From contig BSYO01000011.1 of assembly GCA_033239525.1 (NCBI GenBank), forward strand, positions 10,631,973 through 10,695,972: DNA of 64,000 nt, given 5' to 3'. Below, one piece after another: positions 47,000 through 59,540 of the stretch. The notes beneath the pieces are model-generated. The model was given only the letters and a program-made list of their open reading frames with translations, ran no database searches and was not told where the DNA came from. Source of the DNA: Nepenthes gracilis (taxonomy: Eukaryota > Streptophyta > Magnoliopsida > Caryophyllales > Nepenthaceae). The position numbers were made by a program, and so were the translations under genes. Numbering within the stretch: the first letter of the stretch is position 1; every line of letters begins with the position of its first letter.

Positions 47000-49900
47000 A
47001 TGAATAATATAGCATGCTGGAACGTGAGGGGACTAAATGGGCTGGTGAAAGCCCATGAAGTCCGTAAGCTCATTGGATCACATGGGTGCTGTATTGTTAG
47101 ACTGGTTGAAACAAAAGTTGTGAAGAAAAATGCAACCTCCATTTCTGCCAGGATTAATACTCAATGGCTTTGGGCTATGAACTACTCTCTGTCCTCTGTT
47201 GGGAGAATCTGGGTTGGATGGGACCCCAATAAGGTGGATGTGAATATTCTCTCCAAGGAGGACCAGGTCATCCATATCGAAGCTCTACTCCTTGAGGACA
47301 AATGTCGCTGCCTCTTGTCTTTTGTATACGGCGCTAATCTGGAAGGCTCTCGGAGATTTCTCTGGAACAGCCTCAGGAGGCAGTCTGGCCTCCCGGGCGA
47401 CCTCCCGTGGGAGGTTCTGGGAGATTTTAATGCCATTCGCTCGGCGACTGAGGCCCTTAGTGGCTCTTGGCATTATAAAAGCTCCATTGATATTAACGAT
47501 TGCCTCGTGGATTGTGATCTAGAGGACATTTGTCATGAAGGGCAATTCTTCACTGGAATGATGGCGTGACCCCTCATCCCGTATTTTTTGGAAATTAGAT
47601 CGGGGTCGCAAATGGCCATTGGTTTGACTTTTCAGAGCTCTAAAGCGGTTTTCCCTCCCGCAAGACTATCGGATCACTCCCCTTGCATCCTTCATCCTTT
47701 AGATCGTGCCGTCCGTAAACGAGGAATGTTTCGGTTTAATAACTTTCTCACCAAATCCCCAAACTTTCTTTCAGTGGTCAAGGAAGCTTGGGATACCGAG
47801 ACTAATGGTACTCCGATGTTTAGGCTTGTATCCTCTCTCAAACAGGTGAGAGGAATGCTCAAATCCCTTAATATTCGGGGTGGGGATATCCACGAAGAGG
47901 TGCTGCGCACTAGGAAGTATCTTGAGGATATCCAATCCAAAACCTCCCCTTCCATTGGATCCTGCGGAGTTGAACTTTCTTGTAGGGCTGACTATTATTC
48001 AGCTATGGCTAGAGAGGCAATATTTCTCCAACAAAAAGCCAAAATCAGATGGCTCAAAGAGGGCGATCAATGCACAAAATTTTTCTTTAAGTCTGTTAGT
48101 GGGAACCTTAATCGGAATAGGATCATCTCCCTCATTGATAATTCTGGGAATCCTACTATTGGGAAGGATGAGTTGAATGATTTGTTTATTAGCTACTTCA
48201 AAAATTCTTTAGGGTCTGGACGTACTCATGGGTCGGCCGAGGCCAATCGTATTCCCCATACATTCTCCATACTATACTCCGCGCAGCCCCTGGTGTTGGT
48301 TAAACTAGGTTCATGTGGAGGAAATCCATACTGCTATTTATTCTCCATTGGGGATGACAGAGGCCCTGGTCCGATGGTTTCTCCTCAAAATTTTTAAGGA
48401 TTCTGGGAGATAACCGGTGGTCCGGTTTGTGAAGCGGTTCTAGACTTTTTTAAACATGGCAAGCTCCTAAAACAAATGAATACCACTTTGATTAGTCTGA
48501 TCCCTAAGGTCCAAGTACCACGAGTGGTCTCTGATTATCGCCCGATTTCTGGCTGCAACATCATTTACAAAGTGATTTCTAAAATTCTCGCAAATAGAAT
48601 CAAAGAAACACTTCCACCCTAGTGGACAAATGCCAAGCGGCCTTTGTGGCGGGGCGTCAGATAAGTGATAATATACTCTTAGCTCAGGAGCTCCTTCACA
48701 AGTACCATCTTGGGCTTGGTCCCCTCAGATGTACTATCAAGGTTGATCTGATGAAAGCTTATGACTCTGTTCAATGGGACTTTATTATCAATATTTTGTC
48801 CTCATGAACTTCCCTCCACCATTGTCAATTGGATTAGCTAATGCCTCACTGACTCGACGTACTCCCTCAACATCAATGGGGAAGTGGTCGGGTTCTTCAA
48901 AGGAGGCAAGGGTCTTCGCCAAGGAGACCCTATCCCCGTATCTCTTTGTCCTGGTTATGGAAGTTCTCAATGGTATTATTGAGCTCGAGGCGAGGCGGGA
49001 TGCCGCTTTCAAATACCACTTGGAAATGCTTGATACACAAACTGCTTATTATGCTAGCCTTTGGCCGATGATCTCCTTCTGTTCTCCATCTTGATACTAA
49101 ATCCACTCGAATTCTCATGGAGTGCCTTGAGGAATTCCAAGCTTCCTCTGGTCTCTCTGCAAACCCGAATAAAAGTGAATTTTGTATATGTTCAAAGGAC
49201 GCTTCTCTTCACAAGGATATTGCTGGTATCTTGGGGTTTAAAGAGGGCAAACTCCAAATCAGATACTTGGGTGTCCCCCTTCTAACCACCTGCCTCTCAG
49301 CCTCTGATTGCAAATCTCTCACCGACAGGATCACTAGGAGGATCACCTCCTGGAAAAATAGATGGCTCTCGTTTGGGGCGATTGTAAGCTCGGTCGCCTC
49401 CATTCTTTCGTCCCATTCATCTTTCTTGGTCCTCCATGTTTATCTTGCCTAAGAACACTCTTAAATCAATTGAGTGCATCCTGCGCCATTTTCTCTGGAA
49501 GGGCTCTACTGACGGGAGAGCTAATGCTAAAGTGGCTTGGAGTGATATATGCTACCCCAAGTCCGAAGGAGGTTTGGGCCTCAAAAATCTGGCTGATCAA
49601 AATAAAGCCCTTAACTGCAAGCTTCTTTGGCATCTTATCTCCAAAGACCCAAATTCAGCCTGGTCTTCTTGGATCTACACAAATAGAATCAAGGATCGGT
49701 GCATCTGGACTCTTAAAGTCCCGGAGTCGGCCACTTGGAGTTGGCGTAAGATCATGAAACTTCGCCCCTTTATGCGAACTCACACTATTAAGGTTATCGG
49801 GGATGGCTATGATACTTTTCTCGGCTTGATAAGCGGCACCCCTCCGGCCCCCGAGTGAGGTTTGCTCGGACATTACACGCCTAGTTTGAGTCTTCCTTGG

Positions 49901-50600
49901 GATGTCAAGGTTTTCGCAATCATCGAAATAACAAATGGGCTTGGCCTAACCCTTATGATTTTTGAGGTATCTCACTTAATTGATAACATGCCGAATTATT
50001 CTCCTTGCATCCACCAACGGGACTCGTTAGATGGGTTGGAAATGTTCATGGAAAGTTCTCGACTAAATCTGCGTATCTCCTAATCCATCCTCCCAAAACC
50101 AAAAGCTAGTAGGCTATTTTGGTTTGGGGCCTACTATATCCTGCTCACGCATTTACGCTATGATTAGTCATCCGGGGTCGCCTCATTACCCTTGACCGCA
50201 TCCATGGAGTTCCCCTCACATCCTCTAAATGCACACTATGCAATGAGGGTGATGAGAGCCATGATCATCTTTTTTCTCTGTTCATACTCCGAGCTTTATG
50301 GGCAGAATCCAAAGTCGGGCATTCATTGGCCTTACACCGAGTGGAAGCATAATATTTCATGGGCGGCGGCTGTTTGGAGAGGGAAAAGCTTATTGGCCCT
50401 CACAAAACGATCCTCGTGGCTGCCACGATCTACTACATTTGGAGGAGCGCAATAATTGTATCTTTTGAAGTCCCCTCCCATGATATCTCCCATATCTTCT
50501 CGCGATTACCAATATTGTGAGACTCAAAGGTGAAAGACCGTCGCAGTGTCGATGTGGATATTTCAGGCTGCTGCGGATCTGTTGGGGTTTATAAGAAAAA
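47000..50600 (+). pseudogene. LINE ORF2: endonuclease and reverse transcriptase
   Basis: Starts at the ATG at 47000 (MNNIACWNVRGLNG). Endonuclease: asparagine in WNVRGL, glutamate in RLVETKV, FVYGAN, GDFNAI, and after a frame change LSDHSPCILH with the D-H pair. Middle part 47588-48397 holds KAKIRWLKEGDQCTKFFF. Reverse transcriptase: SLIPKVQVPRVVSDYRPISG, RQISDNILLAQELL, KVDLMKAYDSVQWDFI, RQGDPISPYLFVLVMEVLN and ADDLLLFS as the catalytic ADD box. C-terminus: CTLCNEGDESHDHLF zinc motif (zf-RVT). At least six frameshifts or stops. It would nick DNA and copy LINE RNA into the target site. Confidence 0.9.
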
Positions 50601-51431
50601 GAAAAAAGAAGAATAGAAGTTCGGGGTGGTGGCGGAGTCTTGTTTCTCGATTGGGAATGGTGCGTGAGCTTAGGATTGAAGGTGTCTATAATCCGGAGTG
50701 CTTTCTGGCTCCTTGGTTGGTCGGCTCCTTCTCATTCTGGGCGGAGTGGGGTCTTTTTAATCTAATTTTTGGAGTGATGTAGCGATTTTTCGGAGCTCCT
50801 TGCTGTCCTCTTGGACAGAGTGGATTTATTCACTCCGGAGTGGGATTGAGTCTGTTGAATCCAGAAGAAAATTTTCCGAATTGCAATTTTCCAAAAATAA
50901 AAAATAAAAAATAATAAAAATAAAAATAAAAATAAAAAATAAGTGAAAATCTTTGTGTTTAGTAACCGGAGTGGCTGCTCACTTTGGTTGATGCGCCTTT
51001 ATCAATCTGGCTGTGTGTTTTTTCGCTTCCTTCCGAAGTGCTTGCGTTTTCCCTTCTCTAGGAAAATAATAATAATAATAATAATTTTGTACTCCGGAAT
51101 CCGGAGTGTGAGAACTCCAGAATACGAAGTGTGAGGTGTGTTATTCGTTTTCCGGAGTGGGTCTGCTTTTGTTTGGAATGGCCTTCTTTGCCATTTCTGT
51201 TTGGCTCAAAAAAAAAAGAGTGGATTGTGTGTACTCCGGTTTCCGGAGTGTAAGAGCTCCGGAATTCGTGGCCAGTTTCCGGAGTGGGAGAGCTCCGGAA
51301 TTCGTGGCCAGTTTCCGGAGTGTAAGTACTCCGGATTCCGGGCTGATTCCATTTCTGTCAGTTTTTCTCTTGGCTGGTATGGATTGGTTCCTTTGTATCC
51401 GAAGTTTAAAAAATAATAATAAAAAAAATAA

Positions 51432-51465
<34 letters not shown>

Positions 51466-52093
51466 TTGCTGCTGTTTTAGCAGGATCTCTTTGTCTGGAT
51501 TGCTCTTCTCCGAATCTTTTACGGCTCGAGTGCTTTGTCCGGAGTGCCTCTTGGCTATTTGTTGGACGGAGTGTTTCCGGATGGCGGGCTTGACATGTGG
51601 ATCTCAATTTTTTTTTGCTGATTTGCTTTCGTGCGGCTGGGCGTGGTTTTTGATGTGGGGAACTGCCGTGGCGATCTCACGAAGCATGGCACGTGGTGGT
51701 TCTCGGATCTCAATTGCCGGTGCCTCTCCCTATCTTTGTCTGATTCTGAATTTGGGTGGTGGTTTCTTTTGCTTCTTGGACTACTGAACAGTTGGCAAAT
51801 TTGGGTGATACAATTATTCATGTTGCTATTGTATTATAGCTTTTGGTATTTTTTGGCAGAAGGGGATAGGGATTCCTTTTTTGTTCGTTGTTGTAATTTT
51901 TCTCATATCTATTGGTTCTTAGAACGTTAAGCCTCCTAGAGTTTTTTTGTTTTCGATGTCATCTGGCTGCTTCAGGGTATGCCTCTATGAGTTATGTTTT
52001 ATCCCGGTCGAAAATTTTGACGATAAAACATCAATATTGTAATTTTTTTTTCTTTAATTTAAAATACTTACTTATCAAAAAAAAAAAAAAAAG
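50601..52093 (+). other. LINE 3' untranslated region with TCCGGAGTG motifs
   Basis: No gene. The word CCGGAGTG occurs nine times by eye between 50693 and 51546, often as CTCCGGAG palindromes, and an AAT tract lies at 51435-51465. The small open frames on both strands only read through this repeat. Confidence 0.8.
51240..51347. repeat. 36-bp tandem repeat in the LINE 3' region
   Basis: TTTCCGGAGTGTAAGAGCTC plus CGGAATTCGTGGCCAG starts at 51240, 51276 and (partly) 51312. Because 36 is a multiple of three, it reads as a repeating 12-residue peptide, which is chance. Confidence 0.9.
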
Positions 52094-53640
52094 CTAGCTT
52101 GAATCCCTACACTGACGTGAACACGCTCAGAGTCTTCCCCTCCAAAACTGTCGCCTCACGTCAGCATTTTATTCTTATTTGTCCGCTTCCCTTTTTTTTC
52201 TTCTTTCTTTATTATTTCTTTCCTTTTATTATTATGATTATTATTTATTTCTTCCCTTCATTCTTTCCCCGCATTGTGACGTGATATCATCTTTCGAATA
52301 ACGCCCTTCTCCTTCAGTTTTGGAAAATATCCTCTTATCGTGTTGATTGTTCTTACAATCATTGCACGTTTATCTTTTATTTCTCCAATTTTTTTCGTAA
52401 TATTAAATTCCTAAAATTATAAAATTAAAATAAATAAATAAAATATTAAAATTAACATAATTAAAAAAAATGAAATGAGTTATACATAAATATGAGTAAA
52501 TATAATCAAAATTAATGTGGCACAACTCTAGTTTAAATAATATTATAATAGTAAAATGAGTTATCATATCCTTATAAAAGAAAAAAATATGCTCAATTCA
52601 AATCAAATAAAGCAAAAAAACTAATTTATACATGTAAATCATGTTGGAATGAGGCCATAAATTTATAATTATAAAGAAATGATTATACAAAGGCTTTAAA
52701 AATAAAATCCTCTTTCATCATTGTTTAATTTGTTACAACCATTCCCCTTGTTTTTGCATTTTCAAACAACCATACATCACAAGATCAAAATATCTCTTAT
52801 AAATTTATCAATATTTGATTGTTTGACAAGTCTTTTTGTATGTCTCATTTTTTTTTATTTGTCTTTTCTTTTATTTCTCTCTTTTAGACCTTTAGATTTT
52901 ATGTTCACTTTTTTATTAGAGTACCAAAATATATACGAGTTTTGCCTTTATCTCAATTTCTTTTATATTTTCACAATGTATTTTTTTTCTTATCCCTCCT
53001 CCACAATAATCAATGTATCATAGTGTACAAAGATGAGGTAGACGTGTAACAATTTAGGTCAAATTGTTACATTGGGTAAATTAAAAAAATATATTTAAAC
53101 AATGTATTTTTATATAAAATTCTTTACGTGGTTTTAAGAGATATATATACCAAAAAAAAAAGGGTTGGCTTAAGCTCAAAATGTCTATAAATATGTTATT
53201 TAGTCATCATCAAAGTGAACAATAATATTTCACATGTGCAAAAGTCAGGCACTTAATTGTAATTGATTTAATTAGAATTATAAGTCTAAAATAAATATAA
53301 TAAAACTATTGAGTAAGTAATAAGAAAATATATTAATTTTTGCTAAAATAAGTATAAATATCGTCTCAAATAAATGATAATATCAAAATCTGACTCGATT
53401 ATCAAGTCTTCACTTGCAACAAATTGATGATCTACATACTCTTGTAATACATAGATAAATATAAGTCAAATGTGTATAATATAGCTATTTTTTCCAACAT
53501 AAAATCATAACATGCCATAAAAATATAGAAAAAGTAAGTAGACTTGATACTCTAATATGACATTTCATAATATTATTTCATTTTAATATTAATAGATTTT
53601 ATTTTATAAGTGATATATTTATCGAATAAAAAAACTTCAC
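52094..53640. other. AT-rich intergenic DNA upstream of the L35 gene
   Basis: No gene seen; the 100-codon open frame at 52721-53023 is Phe/Leu/Ser low-complexity. Long A and T runs are common. Confidence 0.65.
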
Positions 53641-53830
53641 ACTAGAGAGATAATAAACAAAAGAAATGGCTTCGGCCTATAAATTTTCTACGTCAATACA
53701 ATAATTTTCATAAATTATTTTTTCATATTTATAAATTATTTTTTAGGCCCCCAAAATATTTTTTTTAAAAAAAATTTGAATGCCGCTGACACGTGTTGCA
53801 TGACGGTGAAAGAAGTCGAAAGACCCATAT

Positions 53831-53906
53831 TGGGCCCAAATCTAACGACTCTCTTATTCACTGACCTATTTCGGCCCATACATCCATACAAAATTAATGA
53901 AGCCCA
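53831..53906 (+). promoter_or_regulatory. Site II (TGGGCY) promoter elements of the L35 gene
   Basis: A palindromic TGGGCCCA at 53831-53838, GGCCCA at 53873-53878 and GCCCA at 53902-53906, all within 200 bases upstream of the start codon. Known biology: site II elements, bound by TCP factors, are clustered in plant ribosomal-protein promoters and drive expression in dividing cells. Confidence 0.7.
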
Positions 53907-53942
53907 ACTCCAAGGAACAGCCTGACGTAGATAAAGGCGGAA

Positions 53943-53974
53943 AAACCCTAATCCTCTCACCATTTTTAGGGTTT
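53943..53974 (+). promoter_or_regulatory. Pair of telo-boxes in opposite orientation
   Basis: AAACCCTAA at 53943-53951 and TTAGGGTTT at 53966-53974. Telo-boxes next to site II elements are the common layout in plant translation genes. They lie in the leader or just upstream, 55-90 bases before the ATG. Confidence 0.75.
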
Positions 53975-54029
53975 CATCTTCGATTAGCTCGAATCGCTGT
54001 TGGCCATTTCTACTGTGCGGTTGGCAATA

Positions 54030-54555
54030 ATGGGTAGGAGAGCAAATGCAGCCCGAAGCATTTGATCGTTTTGTCTTGTGCAGCGATGTATTATATCTTT
54101 GTTTTGTCTCTTCAAATGGTTTAATCATCGTTTGTTTGTTCTTTCTCGTGCAGCGAGAATCAAGGTTCACGAGTTGAGGCAGAAGTCGAAGACAGATCTG
54201 TTGAATCAGCTAAAGGATCTGAAGGCTGAGCTTGCTCTCCTTCGTGTTGCCAAGGTTACCGGCGGCGCCCCCAACAAGCTCTCCAAGATGTATCAATTAT
54301 AAGACCCACCTTCTCTCTCTCTCCCTCCCTTTTTCATGAAGTTTCTGTTTTTGTGTTTCGTTTATATCTATAATGTGTGCGTATTTTTTTAATGCAGCAA
54401 GGTGGTGAGGTTGTCAATAGCGCAAGTTCTGACAGTGATATCACAGACACAGAAGTTGGCATTGAGAAAAGTTTATAAGAATAAGAAGTACTTGCCCCTT
54501 GACCTTCGTCCCAAGAAGACTAGAGCCATTCGTAGGCGGCTTACCAAGCATCAGG

Positions 54556-54587
<32 letters not shown>

Positions 54588-56489
54588 GTCTTGCTGGTTA
54601 TTTTTTTGTTGTGTTCGATTCCTTTTCCATGTGATCTTGTTTGGATTATGAGGCTGGTGATGAGAATGATGAGCGTGATTTTGATTTTTCTCTTCGGACT
54701 TTCGATAGGCATCCAACTATCTCGTTATTCGTGCTTATATTTAACTGAAAATTGAAGATGCTATATAGAGGTGAAAACAAGTCTTACATGGTATGATTTT
54801 TATTTGTGCTTAAAAATAAGATGCTAACGTGTGATGAAAAGCAAGTCTTGCGGGATTTGAAGATAGTTTAAGATGCCGAAGAGATGATCCTGCAACTAGG
54901 AGGCGTTGACAAGAGTTCTTACAGGTGCTGAAAATGAGGTTGACAACCACAAGTTGACACCTAATTTTTTCGTTGGAGATTCAAGTAGGTTCCTATTTTG
55001 TCAGGGAGCCAAATTTCATATTTTCTCTTGCTAATTGTGTGATCAGAAACTGAAGTTTTGACTGCTGCAGTTTCTCTCTGTTTGTCATTTAGTTGTGTGA
55101 CTTCTTTGATGACTGATTTCTCTCCATGGGTTTGAGTTCTGGTTGGTTTTAATATGGAAATTTGTTGTCATTGCATCTGGAATCACTCTAAATGCCCCTA
55201 TGTTGGCATCCTGAATTATAATTGGATATGGGTGCCTAGGACTCAAGTTACTTTCTATATATGGATATTTCCATTAGTGGCAGAATTAGGCTTGTCACAT
55301 TGTGGGTCTTAGTTAGGATTAGATTTACACAGTTGCTCGTTTAGTGTAGAGATATTTAAATTTCAAACCTATAACTTTTCAATCACAATAAAAAGATAGC
55401 ACTGTTGTGAATCGTCCACTCCACTTGTGTTAGAATTCCTCTATTAATTAACCTTAGTGTTCGATGAACACTTTAGTGGACCTTCTGGGATGCTGCTTGT
55501 GGGAAGAAGTTCCCATTACCAACTGGATTTCCTCCTCACATATTTGAAGTTATTTTGATTGGGAGGTAGTAGAGTAGTGGCTTTGCTAGTAGGTGGATGG
55601 TATTTTGGTCATGGATGTGCCTGGCGCTAGATGTATGTACCTCGTTTGCCATTTTTGTTTGGTTTCTATTGCTTGGTTGTGTATTGGTGGTGTGGAGGGG
55701 GAATGTGTTTTTGTCAAGGACAGTGGAGGCAATTTCTGACATTTGTCTTCTAATGTTATTTGCTTACTTTGCTCCTCTTTAGACTTCCCGGGTGTCTCTG
55801 AGTACTCTTTAGATAATGTTAATAGGGGGAAATATCTGAGGGTTAGTATCTGTCCACGATGACAATCTATTCAAAAGTTTGCGACTCCACCTCTGGTCTT
55901 TGATTATGACCTTGTGATTGCTCTACCGGAGATCACCTTATTTCATTCTTCATTCTTATGCAAAAGTTGGGAGGAGGGAGTCTTGGGTCAGTGGTTTATA
56001 AATTGATGAGATCCTCGATGGTTGTGAATATATGGTAGATGAAAGGTCATAATTAAATCTTTTGTCTCTTTGCAAACCCAACCATCCAGGGCCTCCTTGC
56101 AAAAGCAGGTTTATTAAAAGTTTGTTTTTGTTAAAAACCAGGATCACTGAAATGTATTGCGTGAAGTCTTGAGCTACATCATGCAGTTTAATTTTTTTTT
56201 TTCAGTTCCTGAGATGATAATGATACATGATTTCAAATGTGCTGATTTTCACTTGACCATAATTTAATTGAGCAGAAAAACAAATAGTCAATGAGATTAA
56301 CACTAATTAGTCTACCATTCCTGAGGGCATTCCTAAGTTGAGTGTTCTAGCATGTCCTCTGTTCTTTGTAGACTTGTTCTTGCATGTTGAATCTCATTTC
56401 CATTGTTTTCTCAGGAATCACTGAAGACTGAAAGACAAAAGAAGAAGGAGATGTACTTCCCCATGAGAAAGTATGCCATCAAAGTTTAA
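54030..56489 (+). CDS. RPL35: 60S ribosomal protein L35 (uL29), four exons
   Basis: Coding exons: 54030-54033 (only ATGG), 54154-54289, 54398-54554, 56415-56489. All introns start GT and end AG. The sum is 372 bases, 123 residues plus stop, the usual length of plant L35. The protein starts [20 protein letters not shown], contains [20 protein letters not shown] and [19 protein letters not shown], and ends [13 protein letters not shown]. It belongs to the uL29 family, a small basic helical protein of the large cytosolic subunit near the exit of the peptide tunnel. The leader has telo-boxes and site II elements. The third intron is long (1860 bases). There is no stop or frameshift, so the gene looks functional. 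A second CTTGTGCAGCGATG stretch near 54080 resembles the true acceptor (TCGTGCAG at 54146-54153), but using it would not give the L35 start. Confidence 0.96.
54557..54587 (+). repeat. (TC)n tract directly after the third 5' splice site
   Basis: About 15 TC units, slightly interrupted, starting two bases into intron 3. Confidence 0.9.
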
Positions 56490-59400
56490 GGCCTCTAGGC
56501 TAAGGACATTTATATTTGTAATGACATTTGTTTACTGCTTTTTTAGGCCTCACTCCTTTGCTTTCTGGAAATTTTGGGCCTATAATCGATGGTTGATTTT
56601 GTTTGCTGGACATGATATTTGTTTTTCAGTTGTCTGTTTGATCATCTAAAACTGGTCGTCTTTGAAATAGATGGTCTCCAATCAGAAATATTTTGAAAAC
56701 CTTTTAGTGAACTTAAAGCTAGAAGGCTTGTTTATTGGGCAAGCTACGCCTGTCCTGACAGGTGCAAAATCAAGGGCTGTGCATGTGTGGTTAATACCTG
56801 CTCTAGGTCCTCAGTGAGCCACCTTGAGGGCCCTACACTACCTGGGAAGATGATTCGGGTCCTGTTAGGCCTAATCCCCCGTTGGCAATGTGAATAATGT
56901 AATTGGGTTTCAATGATTTTTGTAAGCTTCTTGCTAGGAACAAGTTCTATATGAGTGAGCCAAATGGTGTAAAAGCACAGTTGTTTGCCTAATGATGCAT
57001 TAAAATAATATTTAGAACTCAAATCCATTCAGAATTAAGCACTACTGTGTAGTCCTGGTAGGAGGATTTTTATCAGCAACAAACATTTTTCTGTATTCTC
57101 ATTCCCAAGTTAATACTTTTTTAGGGGTCTTGATTATTAGTCTAGCGGACTGGTATAAAGCCCAATTCCTTCCACAGTGCACCCACTGCATTGTTTGGCG
57201 GATGGAAATTTGGTTGAAGTAAATGTTGTAAATAATTTTTTTTCCTCATTTATATTATTTGTTTGGCCTCTGTTACCTTTTGGGAGCTTGGGAATATTTA
57301 TTACTAGAGAATAAGAAGTTACCCATTTTGGGTTTATTTATGGTAAGATAAATGTGATTATTAATTATCAGCCTTTAGTTCCTCACCCCTATCCTGTCCC
57401 GACACACCGGCCACCTGCCAGTGTCGGTTTAACATTGGCAATCCCCACCTATGACTGTGGGTCGGCTGTCCTGGACTGACTCTGACTCCTGCCGCCTCCT
57501 TCAATCATGGCAGTGGTATTCCCGCTTTATGTCTGGAAATAATATTTATAGTTTGTATAGAAACATCCAAAAGTCAAGTTTAATTTGGGGAAAAAAGTGA
57601 ATTCCCTTTTGGATTTACTACTACTCGTTAAATGGACTTTTCCTCCACTTGGCGTAATAAAGAACGCAAGAACCGTGGAGAGTAAATGTTGGACCGGCGG
57701 TCTAACCCAGGCATTGCACTTTTGGTTCTTATGTCAACTTGGTCTTTCTGTTGATGGTGATTACAGCATGGTAGGTGAGCTGTTAAACAGTTTAATGACC
57801 TATGTAAATGAAATTAATAACAGGACCATCAATAACCTATGTACAGCCTGGATCACTGCATGTAAATGAAAAATAAACAGTTTATTGTTGTTATTCATGA
57901 CGAAGATTAGTAAGCCACCAAATCATATACAGAAACTCCTAAATTTCTTGAGAATAAATATGGGTACGGCAACTATACAAGCTAAAATCAGTGACTTCCG
58001 GCCTGTGGTATTCTTGATGCCCAAGAAAGCAATCAAGGAACAGAAGCCTATGGTCGAACCTTACTTTGGTAGAGGATATAATTTATCGAGTGTGTCTAGG
58101 CATCAAAGATTTGTAAGCTTGGAATAGGGCTGCCAATCAGCTTTGGGTCTGGATTAGATGGTTTCATTACTGCTACTTAAAATATCTGGCATATGGCATG
58201 TGCAATGAAAGCAGGATGCCGCCTGGGTCAGGAACAAGATTTTATTTATTCTAGAGATTTTTGAGCCATGCATAAAGCAAGATGCTAGCTGCCCTTCTTA
58301 ATGCTGTGGCTAGCTTTTCTTTCCCTCTTCCTTCGGCGAGGGGCTGCGGGGAGGTTGGCTAGGAGCAGTGCGACCAAGCCAGTTACCTACCTGCACCATT
58401 TTTTTAAGATCTAGGGACATGTTCCTGGGTAATGTCAAGAGTTTTGCTGGAGCCATCACAAGAGAGGGGGTGGAGGAAACAAAATCCGATTAAACAAAAC
58501 GGACAACAGTCGTGATCTGAGCCATATGATGTTTTGCTGGTGTATAGCAGCCAAACAATGAACGATTTCATATATCGTGCAGCCGTATCGTCTCCAAAGC
58601 ATGTAGAGAACATCCAACAGGCAAAAATCGTTATCTGATTTGTGGGCAAACTAAGGAGCCGTCCTATAGCCAAAAATATTTAAGGCATGCAGAAACATGC
58701 ACGCTTGGCAACAACCACAGCTTCGGTTAATGGAATGCAATTCGGAAGAGGCCCAAGCTGTTAGCTTAATGCATTGCATGCTTTCAGGCGAAAACAAGCT
58801 TTATGTGAATCTAACAATTTGAAATTTATTCTATTTTTTTTTAATTAACCTGGCTTGAATTATACATATTATTAATTTACCTAGCCTAAAACAAAAGAGC
58901 TAACTACAAAATGAAAAAACAGACCCCTCTGTCGATATTATTATTATCATGGTAATAATTATCGACAATTAAGTATGAATGTTTAATAATATAAATGATG
59001 CATAAAAATAATATATTGCATTTCAAATAGAGCATTAGTTCTATTCAAATAAATTATTACGGAATTAAAAAAAAAAAAACGTGAGCTAGTTTTGAAGCCA
59101 AAACTAATTAATGGAAGACGAAAGATGGGAGGAGGTTAGAATTGATTAAAATTAAGTCATTTGATCGGTCAATTTTTTTGTTTCAAAGATTTTTGGTTTT
59201 ATTATCATTGGAATATAGTAACATTACAATATTTTTTTAAGTCCATAAATATGAATTTTTCCTTGGCTTTTACTACTGATAATTATGAAATGACCAAAAT
59301 ATTCTTATTAATAGATCTATGTTGTAAAATAGAATAAAAGTAAAAAAATAAAAATAAAATAAGGGCATAAGATTTAGAAAATTAGTTCTTTATAAACTAG

Positions 59401-59540
59401 TAAAATTTCTAAATTCTTTCAATTGTTTTTCTTTTATTTCACATGTGTATCAATATAATTCTATCATAGACCGTTTTATATAATAAGGAATTATAATAAG
59501 TACAATAATTAATAATAAGAAGATCAAATAATAATAATAC
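56490..59540. other. Downstream region of L35, no gene supported
   Basis: It starts with the L35 3' untranslated region. Open frames of 60-95 codons (57585-57869, 57885-58127, 58404-58673) carry no recognisable domain and no splice pattern I can support. A somewhat GC-richer patch lies at 57385-57510, and AT-rich DNA from 58800 on. Confidence 0.5.

Larger units (their letters stand above)
45010..52093 (+). mobile_element. Nearly full-length L1-type LINE
   Basis: ORF1 with DUF4283-type domain, ORF2 with apurinic-type endonuclease, reverse transcriptase and a C-terminal zinc motif, a long 3' region with CCGG-centred repeats, and a poly-A tail at 52077-52093 preceded by ACTTATC. It is about 7.1 kb; the 5' end is placed just before the GAGAGAGAAGCTCTCGC stretch and is approximate. 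ORFs are broken by several frameshifts and stops. No target duplication was found. Confidence 0.85.

Noticed and set aside
51138..51416. Repeat-containing protein with a 12-residue period
   Set aside because: The period follows from a 36-bp DNA repeat in a LINE 3' region; no conserved start.
52721..53023. 100-codon Phe-rich frame
   Set aside because: AT-rich low-complexity; no splice or homology support.
57585..58673. Possible gene fragments downstream of L35
   Set aside because: Short frames on both strands without domain, start context or exon pattern.
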